Shown here: piece by piece, positions 8,470 through 18,386 of the stretch | How the letters are laid out: each line of letters opens with the position of its first letter | How positions within the stretch are numbered: the first letter of the stretch is position 1 | Source of the DNA: Alteromonadaceae bacterium | GTDB taxonomy: Bacteria > Pseudomonadota > Gammaproteobacteria > Enterobacterales > Alteromonadaceae | DNA length: 61,213 nucleotides | Assembly (NCBI GenBank): GCA_013216015.1 | Contig: JABSOI010000004.1 | Coordinates: forward strand, 1-61,213 | Reading direction: 5' to 3' | Program-made: the position numbers and the translations under genes | Notes under the pieces: model-generated | Database searches by the model: none | Seen by the model: only the letters and a program-made list of their open reading frames with translations | What the model was told of the DNA's origin: nothing

Positions 8470-9606
8470 TTAAACGTACTGTAATAGTGCTTTTGTTTTA
8501 ACTTCCCCATATGATCCATAGTAATCGGTTAGATCTTTTTTTCTTAACTTTTGTTCTGGATTTTCAAATTCTGGAATAATTAAGTACGTTTGACTTTCAA
8601 TATTTTTTATCGAACGCTCACATGTATCAACCCCTTTATTAGCGCCATTATATTGATCGTTATCAGCAACAAAAATAAGCGTGGAGTTAGGGAACCTTTT
8701 GGATAACACTTTTGCGATAACCCCAATGTTATCGGCATACAGGGCAGCTACACTACAATGTTCGGTTAAGACATATGATAAGGCCGCATCAGCTGGCGCT
8801 TCTAAAATGAAAATAGGCTCACCATCGATTAAATCTCCTATCTTAAGTATGGCACCCGAAGGATTTAACCCTTTTCTGAAAACTTTAGATCCCGTTTCTG
8901 GATAAATCCGTTGAATGCCACGAAAAACATCCGTTTTTGCGTCCGTTAATTTTATTGCGGTAAATTCACCGATAAATGGACCTTTACTTGTTGAGCCAAC
9001 ATACAGTTCAATCAAGTGATGTAAATCAGGGATCCCTTTTCTTTTAAAATATGGGCAACTGGTGCTACGTTTCTTCATATAACCTAGCCAGTGTCTGTCT
9101 TTTTCAATTGACGCTAGCTGGTCTTTTTTTTCATCCTCACTGAATTTTTTTAATCGTTCTAAATGCTTGGATTTCTCAAGCATATTGATTTTATGCCGAT
9201 TAATCTTTTCACCCTGGTTATAACGCTTAAATTCTTCCCAAAGAGCATTACAGCCATCAAATATAACCGGCTCAGGAAAGTGTTTCCTGAAATTTTGAAA
9301 TCGTATTAGTGGGAACTTTATTTTATAGTGGTTCCCTTTAAAATGACCTTCATACTCATTCGTAAAACCAATGATCCACGTTCTGCCAGCATCCGGCTTT
9401 GTTAATCCGATAGAGCGTTTGCCACTTACTTTAGTGCCATTGAGGTCGACATTTTGTTTACTTGCACACCAATCTATTGACACAGAAGAGGCGACATCCG
9501 CTATTTGTGATGCAAATCGCTCTAACATTATGTAAGGATTATTTTGATAGTAGGTCAGGACAAATGAATAAAAATCCCGATTTGAATCCTTAAACATTTT
9601 CGGCAT
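8470..9606 (-). CDS. Toprim-domain primase-like protein (378 aa)
   Basis: The C-terminal 130 residues form a Toprim fold: the acidic first motif is in IFILEAPADAALSYVL and the D-x-D motif is in LIFVADNDQYNGANKG. The central part has a charged coiled region (HLERLKKFSEDEKKDQLASI) and a CPYFKRKGI segment, and the N-terminus lacks an obvious zinc finger. This layout matches plasmid and phage DNA primase/TraC-like Toprim proteins, so the likely role is primer synthesis or replication of a mobile element; no helicase domain is present. AAGGG lies upstream of the start. There are no replication partners nearby, so it may be an orphan from a decayed element, like the ArdC gene. Confidence 0.78.
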   Translation of the reverse strand: MPKMFKDSNRDFYSFVLTYYQNNPYIMLERFASQIADVASSVSIDWCASKQNVDLNGTKVSGKRSIGLTKPDAGRTWIIGFTNEYEGHFKGNHYKIKFPLIRFQNFRKHFPEPVIFDGCNALWEEFKRYNQGEKINRHKINMLEKSKHLERLKKFSEDEKKDQLASIEKDRHWLGYMKKRSTSCPYFKRKGIPDLHHLIELYVGSTSKGPFIGEFTAIKLTDAKTDVFRGIQRIYPETGSKVFRKGLNPSGAILKIGDLIDGEPIFILEAPADAALSYVLTEHCSVAALYADNIGVIAKVLSKRFPNSTLIFVADNDQYNGANKGVDTCERSIKNIESQTYLIIPEFENPEQKLRKKDLTDYYGSYGEVKTKALLQYV

Positions 9607-9681
9607 GCCGAATTCCCTTATGGCAATGATGTTTATCTTGTTTATAGTATAACCAACTTGTGCTTTCTATATAGGAATTTT

Positions 9682-9867
9682 ATGCTAAATAACAAATGTT
9701 CAGACCAGTTAACGTCGGATAGTATTTTTCCTAAAATTGAATTTATGACTAAGGTTTCATACCCTTTATCTGATCTCCTAACTTGCCACATTCTAGACTC
9801 CTTTGGTTGTTTTTTCATCACGTCACTGCGATCATCATTAACAAATCCATGTGCAGTCTTTGAGTGA
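9682..9867 (+). CDS. Doubtful small ORF (61 aa)
   Basis: ATG at 9682 has AGGA about 6 bases upstream and opens a frame starting MLNNKCSDQLTSDSIFPKIE. It is divergent from the primase gene. A regulator in this position would make sense, but the C-terminal half (serine/cysteine-rich) does not look like a helix-turn-helix. It may be spurious or a decayed regulator. Confidence 0.25.
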   Translation: MLNNKCSDQLTSDSIFPKIEFMTKVSYPLSDLLTCHILDSFGCFFITSLRSSLTNPCAVFE

Positions 9868-10067
9868 ATTAATTATTAATTGTCACGATGTCCACTCTGT
9901 AAATTTATGATAAAAAATAGATCGACTCCCTACTCTGTCTATAAATCATTTTAAGAACAAAGATTAATTTAATTAAGGCTTTTAGTTTTTATCAATATAT
10001 TGATAAAGTCGTCAAAGCAGTAGTAACGTTTTAGAGTTCGCCGAAAGTAAATACTCGTTGAAATGGT

Positions 10068-10280
10068 ATGTCTGTTATCCTTGTTCGTCGACCAGGTGAT
10101 AAAAATAATATACTTGCTGTTTATCCTGAACATATTTACCAAGACAATCTACTTAACTTAGGTAAAGCAAAAAAACGTAAAAACGCTTTCGCTCATAATC
10201 AGGATTTAAACGGCTGTGATGAGAAAAGGTTAGCCAAAATGGTAACTTACAATACAATTCTAAGCCGGGGTTTTCTCTGA
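10068..10280 (+). CDS. Doubtful small ORF (70 aa)
   Basis: The frame begins MSVILVRRPGDKNNILAVYP and is basic in the middle. There is no clear ribosome binding site, and its end overlaps the 3' end of the convergent LodB-like gene by 21 bases. I cannot assign a family; a chance ORF is quite possible. Confidence 0.25.
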   Translation: MSVILVRRPGDKNNILAVYPEHIYQDNLLNLGKAKKRKNAFAHNQDLNGCDEKRLAKMVTYNTILSRGFL

Positions 10281-11309
10281 ATAAAAGCTTTGTCTCACTT
10301 TAGAATACAGCAAAAATGACTGATACATCCGTTGTCCATATTGCTTGAGTTTATCCTCTTGACCATTCAATGTTTCGTGGATAGCTATTGCGGCGTCTCT
10401 GGCGCTGACCATGCTCATCATTAGCCCGTGGGAGGCAATGGGATCATAAGTCATTGCGGCATCACCTACGGCCAACCAGCCATCACCATATACCTTTTCG
10501 AGGATCCCGCTGTCAGCAGCAACTATTTTGGGAGGGTTGAGCAAGGTAAAGTCACATTGAGTCAACCGTTTTGCACTATGTTGAGCTTGTGAAACCAACT
10601 TCCACCAATTATCTTTGTCAGTTGATACCGTTTGTTTGATTTCTCCAGGTTTGAACAGAAAAGCCGTGGCCATTAAATTCCCCGGGATTTTGGCACTGTA
10701 CCACCAGCCGTGTTCTACGGTTTCAATTAAAGAGGTAGTATCTTTAAAATGAGATTTTGATTGTAAAAATGCGACTAACGCCAGTTGTTGATCTTCATAA
10801 AGTCTGTCAATACCTTGCCTGCGGGCAATCCAACTGTTACGTCCCGTAGCGTCAATGATGAACGAGAATAACTGGATTGCAGTTTGTTTGTCATGGGTTA
10901 ACGCCACCTCCCAATGATTTCCATTATATTCAAATGAGTCGATGCGGGTCTGTAGGTTGATATGGACCCCCATACTTTTGGCTTTATCCCGTAACATTGA
11001 TTCAAAACCAGGTCTGTCGATATGCCAGCCATGACCTTCGGGGTATTGCAAAAAATCATGGTATGAGGGTTTATCGCTATTCCAGTACGACTTGTTACCG
11101 TAACATTTTTGGTGATTGGCTGCGGTAAACGCTTGCCAAACCCCTAGTTGTTGCAGTAATTTATTCGCGTCCGGGGGTAGACTTTCACCTATCTGTAAAA
11201 CAGGCGCTCCCTTTTTATCAATAGCGACCACATCCAAACCCAATTGAGCCAAAAAAATGGCTGTCGACGCCCCAGCAGGTCCCAGACCGACGACTAATAC
11301 AGGTAACAT
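10260..11309 (-). CDS. lodB: LodB-like FAD-dependent maturase of the CTQ oxidase
   Basis: From the ATG at 11309 (349 residues, two bases after the lodA stop, with GAGATAA before it) the protein begins MLPVLVVGLGPAGASTAIFL, a Rossmann FAD-binding GxGxxG fold. Further FAD signatures are GESLPPDANKLLQQLG and GDAAMTYDPIASHG. This is the tryptophan-halogenase-like/LodB flavoprotein type. LodB family proteins are needed to hydroxylate the tryptophan that becomes the cysteine tryptophylquinone of the partner LodA. An in-frame ATG at 11345, overlapping lodA, is an alternative start. The tight coupling to the lodA-like gene supports the assignment. Confidence 0.87.
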   Translation of the reverse strand: MLPVLVVGLGPAGASTAIFLAQLGLDVVAIDKKGAPVLQIGESLPPDANKLLQQLGVWQAFTAANHQKCYGNKSYWNSDKPSYHDFLQYPEGHGWHIDRPGFESMLRDKAKSMGVHINLQTRIDSFEYNGNHWEVALTHDKQTAIQLFSFIIDATGRNSWIARRQGIDRLYEDQQLALVAFLQSKSHFKDTTSLIETVEHGWWYSAKIPGNLMATAFLFKPGEIKQTVSTDKDNWWKLVSQAQHSAKRLTQCDFTLLNPPKIVAADSGILEKVYGDGWLAVGDAAMTYDPIASHGLMMSMVSARDAAIAIHETLNGQEDKLKQYGQRMYQSFLLYSKVRQSFYSEKTPA

Positions 11310-11311
11310 AC

Positions 11312-13285
11312 TTATCTCAACTTCCGTGGATTGTCTTTCATCCAACCTGGGTGGTCTGAGCAGATTTCTTCTGAGTCAATTTCTACCACTTGACGGCCTG
11401 TTTCAACCCATACTTGTCCCGGAAAGATAGTAGAATTAAGGTTCAGTTCTTTTTCGACCAAAATGCCTACTTTCCCCCAGTTTTCGACGAACTTTTTCAC
11501 TCCGTTCATCGGTTCCTCTATTTTTTTACCGTCATCGTCGTAAATAAATCCCCTTAACCACTTTTTCCTGCTGCTCTGGCCCAATGCCGTTATTCGCTTT
11601 TCAAGTTCGATATCTGTGTTTTTGATGGTGTTAAAATCTTCTTCGGTCAGGACATCGTTAGGCACACGTGCTGGCCAGAAGGTGGGTAAGTATTCTCCAC
11701 AGATTTGAACATAAGCTGACAAGCAACTTGAGGTATCCGATTGCCACGGAACAGCCATCCACTTGGTGATGTCTCCTGCGTTACTGCCATCGAGTGGCCC
11801 TCCTTTTTCCAGCGCTATTTTAGAGGTTAGTTCAGGACCAAAAAATTCTTTTTGATCTTTCCTGTGTTTGATCCGAAAAAGATTCGACTTGTCATCGTTA
11901 TACATCATGCTTTGCCGCATCGGCCAGGTGAACTCACAGCCAGGATGGAACGGCCCACCCAAGGTTGCTTCCAGCGCTGATTGTGTTAAACCATTCGCTT
12001 GTTCTTCTGGTGTCATACTGTCCCAATTTTTAACCGTAGGCGCAATTCCTACAGTGAAATTACCTTCAGCCCAATGTTGGAGATTTTCATACTGTAATTC
12101 AGTAATAGCACCAAATTCTCTTGGGTCTTCGGATTGAGTGTTCAATGTGACCGCGTCACCATACAATGGTGGCCATGCATCTGCTTCCATTTTTGCATAA
12201 TCTGGATCACGGAAAGATTCAAAGACAACCTGACGAAATGGAAGGTTCGCACGACTCGAATCTTTTGAACGTTCTAACACTTGCACATAATCGAAGTTAT
12301 ACGCACTCCCCCAGCCAAATAGCAGTAAGATCCCTGCATTAACCCATTGATCGAGTGTGAGAGATAGTAGGATTGGGTATATATCCTGATAAAATTCAGG
12401 CGTTTGTGGTTTTAAGCTTGGATATTGCATTGTAGCTACATTTAACAGCAAGCTATAACCAGTTGTTGAGGGACGTATACCGACAGCAAAATTTGTGGGG
12501 GCTGTGGCAACCCAAGCTCCACCGTTCGTGTCATGTGTGTTTAGTACACATCCATCAGGCAGTGTAACTTTAGCTTCTATCGGACCATCAGAGGTATCAT
12601 CATACCAACCGTCGTTATTAGCAAATGTTTTTAGGTCTGTCTTATTAAAAGAGGCTGATTTACCTAAACCACCTAAAAAGATAAGCCGACCTTTTTCATC
12701 GGTACGTAATTCGCCTAGATCAACCTTTATTTCATTGACAGTTCCATTACTAGTTCCAGAGATAGTTCCATCATCAAAATGGTATTTACTGCCATCTTTA
12801 TTGGTATTGGTGCCTGTAATAGTCAAAGTGGAAGGTTCGATCATCAGTTTTTTTCGTTCCGCACCCTGAAAATCTTTCTTATTACGTAATTGACTTTTTA
12901 CAGGTACCCGTTGTTCTGGCGCTACAAGTTCACCATCACTATTATAAACACCCTCTGCGGCAGGAATGTCCAGTGCAATGTCAAAGTCGTACCAGGCCGC
13001 TTTTTTGTTGGCAACCTGCACTTCCCAATCTATGGTAACCCCGTCTTCCTCATTGAGTTCTCCCAGTATCTTGCCATCTTTGTCTTTGGCGAAGATATAA
13101 AACCTGGCTCCTTGGCGTTTGATACGTCCTTCACAGTCACGAAAGTCATCCTCATCTTGTGCAGGTAGTCCTACAATAGTAGGGCCAATAAAATATTCGT
13201 CGGGACTATTACCTACTCTGGCGATACCGATAGCAGGATAAATAGCAACACTTGCCACTTCACTTAAATTCACAGTCATGTTCAT
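11312..13285 (-). CDS. LodA/GoxA-like CTQ-dependent amino acid oxidase
   Basis: The protein has 657 residues from the ATG at 13285; a second ATG two codons on has a better-spaced AAGGA and may be the true start. The N-terminus VAIYPAIGIARVGNSPDEYFIG is diagnostic of the LodA family (L-lysine epsilon-oxidase, glycine oxidase GoxA). The two residues that form cysteine tryptophylquinone are present: Cys450 in FHPGCEFTWPMR and Trp514 in MAVPWQSDTSSC, 64 residues apart, close to the spacing known for LodA. These enzymes oxidise an amino acid with O2, releasing ammonia and hydrogen peroxide, and several are exported antibacterial proteins. Substrate specificity cannot be read from the sequence. The downstream LodB-like gene is two bases away or overlapping. 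Confidence 0.9.
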   Translation of the reverse strand: MNMTVNLSEVASVAIYPAIGIARVGNSPDEYFIGPTIVGLPAQDEDDFRDCEGRIKRQGARFYIFAKDKDGKILGELNEEDGVTIDWEVQVANKKAAWYDFDIALDIPAAEGVYNSDGELVAPEQRVPVKSQLRNKKDFQGAERKKLMIEPSTLTITGTNTNKDGSKYHFDDGTISGTSNGTVNEIKVDLGELRTDEKGRLIFLGGLGKSASFNKTDLKTFANNDGWYDDTSDGPIEAKVTLPDGCVLNTHDTNGGAWVATAPTNFAVGIRPSTTGYSLLLNVATMQYPSLKPQTPEFYQDIYPILLSLTLDQWVNAGILLLFGWGSAYNFDYVQVLERSKDSSRANLPFRQVVFESFRDPDYAKMEADAWPPLYGDAVTLNTQSEDPREFGAITELQYENLQHWAEGNFTVGIAPTVKNWDSMTPEEQANGLTQSALEATLGGPFHPGCEFTWPMRQSMMYNDDKSNLFRIKHRKDQKEFFGPELTSKIALEKGGPLDGSNAGDITKWMAVPWQSDTSSCLSAYVQICGEYLPTFWPARVPNDVLTEEDFNTIKNTDIELEKRITALGQSSRKKWLRGFIYDDDGKKIEEPMNGVKKFVENWGKVGILVEKELNLNSTIFPGQVWVETGRQVVEIDSEEICSDHPGWMKDNPRKLR

Positions 13286-13874
13286 GATCCTTATGTTATT
13301 TTTTCTTCACTATAAAACTAGATTATAGATATTTAAAGGCAAGGGGAACATAATTTTTAAACAATCAAGTTTGGTTATATTTATTGTTTCGTCTAGATGA
13401 ATAAATAACACTCTTTAAGTTGACATATCAACTGTCGTTTTAAGCTATTGTAAATGACGTCTCAAAGTTCGTTATTAAGAAATTAAATCGTTACGATTTA
13501 TCCATAGACGATTTATGAATTATGATTATTCATAAAGATAAAGAAAACAATCGATTCTGGCAACCAAATCCATAATCATTTAAACCTGCAAAGGGGAGTA
13601 ATAAATTAAATCTGCAAATGTATACCGATGAAAGTATTTGTTAAATTGATTAAATCCAACATGGTCAACCAATTGTAAATATAGAGAGTGATCTCATCAG
13701 GCAATCTATTTGACTGTGATGTTCGCTTTATCGAAAAATTCTTCAATAAATTGATGTAAGCTGATTAACTAAACAATTGACAAGTTGCGAACAGTTTTAA
13801 AAGTTTCGGGCACAAAGCGAGACAGGAAATATTTTGCCAATGTTGCTTGTGGGATTAGTTGAAGTATGACAAAT
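13286..13874. other. Intergenic, lodA upstream region
   Basis: About 590 bases between the lodA start and the IS6-type element. It should hold the lodA promoter. An AT-rich stretch with TTACGATTTATC and CGATTTATGAATTATGATT repeats words, but I see no gene, RNA or clean repeat. Confidence 0.4.
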
Positions 13875-14710
13875 GGTTCTGTCGCATCTTGGGAAAAAGT
13901 TCAAAACGCCTTATTTCAGGCACAGTTAAGCGGCAAGTGAGTAAAACTGCTCCCACAGACTCATTTCATCTGAATTTTCCAATTGGCCATGTCGGAGCAT
14001 TTGCCATAATTCAACTCCAGCAATAGTTGCTTCAGCTCCAGCGACTGATTTAAATCCCAGCGCTGTTCTCATCTTCCATTTAACTGGTCTATGGCTTTGT
14101 TCTACTATATTATTCAGGTACTTAATTTGAAGCACTTCGATCAAACAACCCATAATTCCTGCAGTGTATATTTGACAATTCATCGTCTCTAAAGCTGCGG
14201 CATTACTGCCACTTTTATCAATCACCACCTTTTCAGGAATACCATGCTGTTTGATCGCTTTTTGAAAAAAACGTCTGGCTGATGGCTCATCTCGCTTTTC
14301 GCTCAGCATAAAGTCAATAGTATCTCCATATTTATCAACAGCTCTGTAAAGATATTGCCACTCGCCTTTTACCTTAATATAGGTTTCGTCCATCCGCCAC
14401 GAGCCAGAAACTATGTGTTTACGGCAACGAAAAACGGCTTCTAACTGTGGTGCGTACTCACAAACCCAACGGTTTATAGTCGCGTGATCTACTTGAGCCC
14501 CACGTTCGGCCAGTAACTCTTCGATATCTCGGTAGCTCAATTTGTAGGCCAGATACCAACGGATGGACATCAATATAGTGGCGGATGGAAACTGTTTATT
14601 GGCGAAACTGAGACCCATATTAGTACTCCTATCACTAAATTAGTAGAATACTTAATATTAGCAAATATTTTGATTTTTTAAACTTACGGTCTTCAAGATG
14701 CGACAGAACC
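13875..14710. mobile_element. IS6-family insertion sequence (836 bp)
   Basis: Perfect 17-bp terminal inverted repeats, GGTTCTGTCGCATCTTG at 13875-13891 and its complement at 14694-14710, enclose one transposase gene. The 8 bases outside each end differ (TGACAAAT and ACTTTGCT), so there is no target duplication; for IS6 elements this usually means a past rearrangement between copies. Confidence 0.92.
13926..14618 (-). CDS. IS6-family DDE transposase (230 aa)
   Basis: The full-length IS6/IS26-type transposase has an N-terminal helix-turn-helix region (RWYLAYKLSYRDIEELLAER), then the DDE core with Asp77 (WRMDETYIKVKG), Asp134 (KVVIDKSGSN) and Glu173 (NNIVEQSHRPVKWKMR). Most family members have D rather than S after EQ in the last motif. 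It replicates and fuses DNA molecules by cointegrate formation. The frame is intact and the ends are perfect, so it could be active. Its position between the lodA region and the MBL protein suggests it helped assemble this accessory segment. Confidence 0.92.
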   Translation of the reverse strand: MGLSFANKQFPSATILMSIRWYLAYKLSYRDIEELLAERGAQVDHATINRWVCEYAPQLEAVFRCRKHIVSGSWRMDETYIKVKGEWQYLYRAVDKYGDTIDFMLSEKRDEPSARRFFQKAIKQHGIPEKVVIDKSGSNAAALETMNCQIYTAGIMGCLIEVLQIKYLNNIVEQSHRPVKWKMRTALGFKSVAGAEATIAGVELWQMLRHGQLENSDEMSLWEQFYSLAA

Positions 14711-14882
14711 ACTTTGCTGTGGTCAATGCTGTTGTTGTTAATTTGAACTACAATAAAAAGGTAATAACTTGAATATAAGGAATAAGTTTTTTATTTGTCT
14801 TTGTTGTCTAACCTTACGCATGTAGCTTCGAGGGGTGAAGCACATCAGGGAACTTCATAAAAATGGATATTTAAATTTGGCA

Positions 14883-14920
14883 CGTAGCTACCAATTCACC
14901 AAGATGAAATGGTAGCTACG
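14883..14920 (-). terminator. Long hairpin downstream of the MBL/FN3 protein gene
   Basis: CGTAGCTACCA at 14883-14893 pairs perfectly with TGGTAGCTACG at 14910-14920, 57 bases past the stop codon. There is no clean T-run, so it may be a processing or termination structure rather than a classical terminator. Confidence 0.45.
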
Positions 14921-14976
14921 CAGGTTGCCTGAAAAGCGATAATAAAAATATTCATCACCTAATCTTTGGCTTAGTG

Positions 14977-17900
14977 TTACTGCGCACCTCTACCAGTTGT
15001 AGCTGTAATGATCACTGCATCAATATAGATATGACGACCACCTCCACCGCCATTGCTGACCATCCTGAATTTTGCATCAGTTGGAAAGCTATAACTTGAA
15101 CTATCCAAAGTATCACTTTGTGAATAAAATTGACCATTTACAAAATCAGTTCCTTCAGCATAGGTTGCGATAGTCTGCCAAGTTGAGCCGTCATAATACT
15201 GGACAAAATAGCCATCACCACTTAATTGATCATGCGGATAATATTGATAGTCGATGGTTATCTGATCATAACTACTGATATCATAGCTTGGCGAAGTCAT
15301 CGCTGAACTTTCCCCTTCATTATCTTTTATTTTAATTGAATAGTCGCCTTGAGCTGCTCTTGAGCTTTCCAGTTGTCTTTTGACAAGCCCTCCAGAGCCG
15401 TCACCATCAATCCAGCCGTCCATATCCGTCTCAAAATAGCTTTGTGACAAAATAGTATCAACAGGCTCTGGAGTTGATACATCGACAGAAACATTGGCGG
15501 TATTGTTACCGAACCATTGCACACCATCTTGAACCATACGCCATTGAAAGTCATAACTACCCGCTGTAGCTGGCGCGGTTACATCAAATGTAAAGGTATG
15601 GTTAGCACCAGGAGCTACGTCTGAAGTTAATGCTACCCGATTGGTTGCCCAGGTGGTGTTGTCTTGAGCGTTTTGACTACCCAATTTATAGCCATCTACC
15701 GATGTCCAGGGTGCAGTTCCTGCGTTGTTCACTGTCACGCTTACCGATACCGTCTGACCAGGGGTCATTGATGTGGGCATATTTTGTGAAACAAAGGTAG
15801 CAGCGTTGGTCAAAGCAAGTGTTTCTGTGGTAAAGCTCCACAAACTGCCATTACTTGACCCGGCACTGTTGATCTCATTGATCTGCCAGTAGTAGGTTGT
15901 GCCATACAACAGTGTACCGGGATTGAAGCTGGTACCATTTTGTGTGGTGGAAGCCAGGTTAATGGTGTCTGTACCAAACAATACTTCATGAGATGCTGCG
16001 CCAGATCCTGCTGTCCATGACAATGTGGTATCAATGCTAGCATCACCACTTGCATCCGCTGGACTGTTGAGCGAAGCGACACCAGGCAGAGACTCAATAG
16101 TGGTAAAACTCCATAAGGCTCCTGTGGTAGTGCCAGTTACATTAACCTCATTGATTTGCCAGTAGTAGGTTGTGTTATTGGCTAGGGTTCCTGGTTCAAA
16201 ACTGGTGCCACTTTGGCTAGTTGAAACCAGAGAACCTGGGTCAGTGCCAAACAATACTTGATGAGAGCTGGCATCAGCTCCAGCAGCCCATGTTAGCATG
16301 GTATCAATACTTACATCAGTGCCCGCATTCGCTGGACTAATAATAGACGCGACGCCAGGCAGTGGCATTGGTTCTTCCACAATCACCGCTACATTAGTAC
16401 TTTGCGCACCAAACCATGCCACCCCTTCTTGAACTATTTTCCACTGGAAGTTATAGGTTCCTTCAATGCTAGGCGCTGTAACATCTGCCGTGAAGGTATA
16501 CTCGCCGTTTGGTGGCACACTGGCAGTACTGTCCATCCACATTCTGCTGTCCCCCCAGGTCATATTTCCCTGAGCATTTTGACTGCCTAACTTAAATTTT
16601 CCATCATAGCTCCAGGTATTTGAACCGGTATTTCTCATGGTCACATACACGGCTACCGTTTGACCTGGTGTCATGCTCGCTGGCACACTTTGAGATACAA
16701 ACACGGCATCACTGTTCAACACATCATCTTGGGTAGTAAAGCTCCACAAAGGCCCATTGCTTGTGCCTGCTGCATTGATCTCATTGATTTGCCAATAATA
16801 AGTCGTATTATTCAATAATGCGCCGGGATCGAAGCTGGTACCACTTTGGCTGTTTGACACAAGATTTTCCGGATCAGTGCCAAACAAGACTTCATGGCTC
16901 ACCGTACCTGTGCCTGCAACCCAGGTTAAATCAGTGTCCAGACTCACATCAGTACTTACATCAGCCGGGCTGTTGATGGTTGCGACACCAGGTGGTAATA
17001 GATCGCCAGTGGTAAAACTCCACAAATCACCTAAGGTAGTGCCTGTACTATTAACCTCATTGATTTGCCAGTAATAGGTGGTGTTATTAAGCAGCGTACC
17101 TGGTGTGAAGCTGGTACCACTTTGGCTACTTGATGCAAGGTTTCCGGCATCGGTTCCAAACAATACTTGATGTGAAGTAGCATCTGATCCAGCTGTCCAT
17201 AACAAGTCTGTATCTATACTCACTTCAACACCGCTAGGGCTAATGAGTGATGCAGCCCCTGGCATTGGCAAGGGATTATTGGTATTCGTATTTATGTAGT
17301 CAAAAAAGCAATTATCATAATCGAGGCAAGTTTCATAACTCCAGTCATCTTCTCCTGATACACGTATAATAACATGACCTACATCGCCGGTTATTATAGC
17401 TTCATGCTCTTTACCATTACCTTGAAGATCATCAATTACATCTAGAAGAAGGTTATAATAGGTTTTATTCGAACTCATGCCGGCAATATTAGAGATAACA
17501 TAAAGATCAGCATTAGTAGCTTCTAAATAATCTCGATTAGTAGGCCCTCTCATATGATGCTCGGTATTGCGCACATGAACCTCTACTAAATCCGGGTGGT
17601 CAGCTAAATATCGATTCATAGACAAACGGGCTTCATCACCACCATGGGAGTAAATAAAATCATTGTATTCCATTCGAAAAGCTAAACTATTTATGTTGGC
17701 GTTACCGCTATTGAAAAATTCGACATCCTCTCGGTTACTAATAAACCAATGGGTACCTTCCATGTCAAACTGACTTTCGTAAAACAGCTCTTTAGGGCCC
17801 TCATCGGTTCTGTTGTAATACACTTGTGCATGTTTTGCAGGTACTCCTTCTGGTGCATTATTCCAAGCTTTGGTATTTTCATCTATAATCCCAGCTGCAG

Positions 17901-18228
17901 TCATTGGGGCACGACCGCCATAATGATCCTTATGACCGTGTGTATCTACGTAATAGTCTAAATGGTCTATACCATGTCTCTGTAAAAAGGGCATCACTCT
18001 CGCGATGTTCATATTTTCCGTACCACTATCAACCATCATGGTTTTACCCGTGGGGAATATAATTAAGGTAGCATCCGCAGAGTTGATAGAAAAGATCACA
18101 AACCTAAGCTCGTCACTGGTTACCATCGAGCTATTTAGTGGCTGCTGGGCGAGTGTAGACCCTAAGGTTATGGTGCTAAGCATTACCATAAAAAGAATAT
18201 TATTTAGACATTTTTTTAGTTTTATCAT
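14977..18228 (-). CDS. Large secreted metallo-beta-lactamase-fold protein with FN3-like and NBR1-Ig-like modules (1083 aa)
   Basis: A signal peptide (KKCLNNILFMVMLSTITLGS) with a cleavage site near residue 28 is followed by a metallo-beta-lactamase domain (about 40-300) of the ComEC/Rec2 soluble type, with the metal motif THGHKDHYGG. Then come two FN3-like modules (about 318-405 and 412-500, each ending in a TTYYWQINE...LWSFTT stretch), an Ig module of the NBR1 type (about 505-616, WFGAQSTNVAVIV), two more FN3-like modules (616-800), a second NBR1-Ig (about 809-918), and a C-terminal beta-sandwich (920-1083, DGWIDGDGSGG, GGGGGRHIYID) resembling carbohydrate-binding domains. AGGA precedes the ATG. 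The likely role is an exported hydrolase (nuclease, phosphodiesterase or polymer-active) bound to a surface through its modules; the substrate is unknown. Confidence 0.8.
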   Translation of the reverse strand: MIKLKKCLNNILFMVMLSTITLGSTLAQQPLNSSMVTSDELRFVIFSINSADATLIIFPTGKTMMVDSGTENMNIARVMPFLQRHGIDHLDYYVDTHGHKDHYGGRAPMTAAGIIDENTKAWNNAPEGVPAKHAQVYYNRTDEGPKELFYESQFDMEGTHWFISNREDVEFFNSGNANINSLAFRMEYNDFIYSHGGDEARLSMNRYLADHPDLVEVHVRNTEHHMRGPTNRDYLEATNADLYVISNIAGMSSNKTYYNLLLDVIDDLQGNGKEHEAIITGDVGHVIIRVSGEDDWSYETCLDYDNCFFDYINTNTNNPLPMPGAASLISPSGVEVSIDTDLLWTAGSDATSHQVLFGTDAGNLASSSQSGTSFTPGTLLNNTTYYWQINEVNSTGTTLGDLWSFTTGDLLPPGVATINSPADVSTDVSLDTDLTWVAGTGTVSHEVLFGTDPENLVSNSQSGTSFDPGALLNNTTYYWQINEINAAGTSNGPLWSFTTQDDVLNSDAVFVSQSVPASMTPGQTVAVYVTMRNTGSNTWSYDGKFKLGSQNAQGNMTWGDSRMWMDSTASVPPNGEYTFTADVTAPSIEGTYNFQWKIVQEGVAWFGAQSTNVAVIVEEPMPLPGVASIISPANAGTDVSIDTMLTWAAGADASSHQVLFGTDPGSLVSTSQSGTSFEPGTLANNTTYYWQINEVNVTGTTTGALWSFTTIESLPGVASLNSPADASGDASIDTTLSWTAGSGAASHEVLFGTDTINLASTTQNGTSFNPGTLLYGTTYYWQINEINSAGSSNGSLWSFTTETLALTNAATFVSQNMPTSMTPGQTVSVSVTVNNAGTAPWTSVDGYKLGSQNAQDNTTWATNRVALTSDVAPGANHTFTFDVTAPATAGSYDFQWRMVQDGVQWFGNNTANVSVDVSTPEPVDTILSQSYFETDMDGWIDGDGSGGLVKRQLESSRAAQGDYSIKIKDNEGESSAMTSPSYDISSYDQITIDYQYYPHDQLSGDGYFVQYYDGSTWQTIATYAEGTDFVNGQFYSQSDTLDSSSYSFPTDAKFRMVSNGGGGGRHIYIDAVIITATTGRGAQ

Positions 18229-18304
18229 TATTTGTCCTGTGAATTTTTTATATTTACTATCGGTAGCGAGGCAGTGTTATTGGTGCTATCTACTTATCAA
18301 AATA

Positions 18305-18346
18305 TAGTTAGTGCCCACGCCGAAAAACGACGTTGGGCACTAACTA
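18305..18346. terminator. Strong hairpin between the secreted peptide gene and the MBL gene
   Basis: TAGTTAGTGCCCA and its complement flank a CGCCG/CGACG core with an A-rich (T-rich on the other strand) loop. The stem exceeds 15 bp. It lies after the 40-residue peptide gene and 77 bases before the MBL start, so it may end the peptide transcript or act as a leader structure for the MBL gene. Confidence 0.6.
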
Positions 18347-18386
18347 GGAAAAAGAAAACTCCCCCCTATACATCATATATTTGATC

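Noticed and set aside
9682-9867. AlpA-like excisionase/regulator divergent from the primase gene
   Set aside because: Only the first 20 residues look plausible; no helix-turn-helix pattern follows in any frame. Kept only as a doubtful ORF.
14711-14976. Target-site duplication of the IS6 element
   Set aside because: The 8 bases on the two sides do not match.
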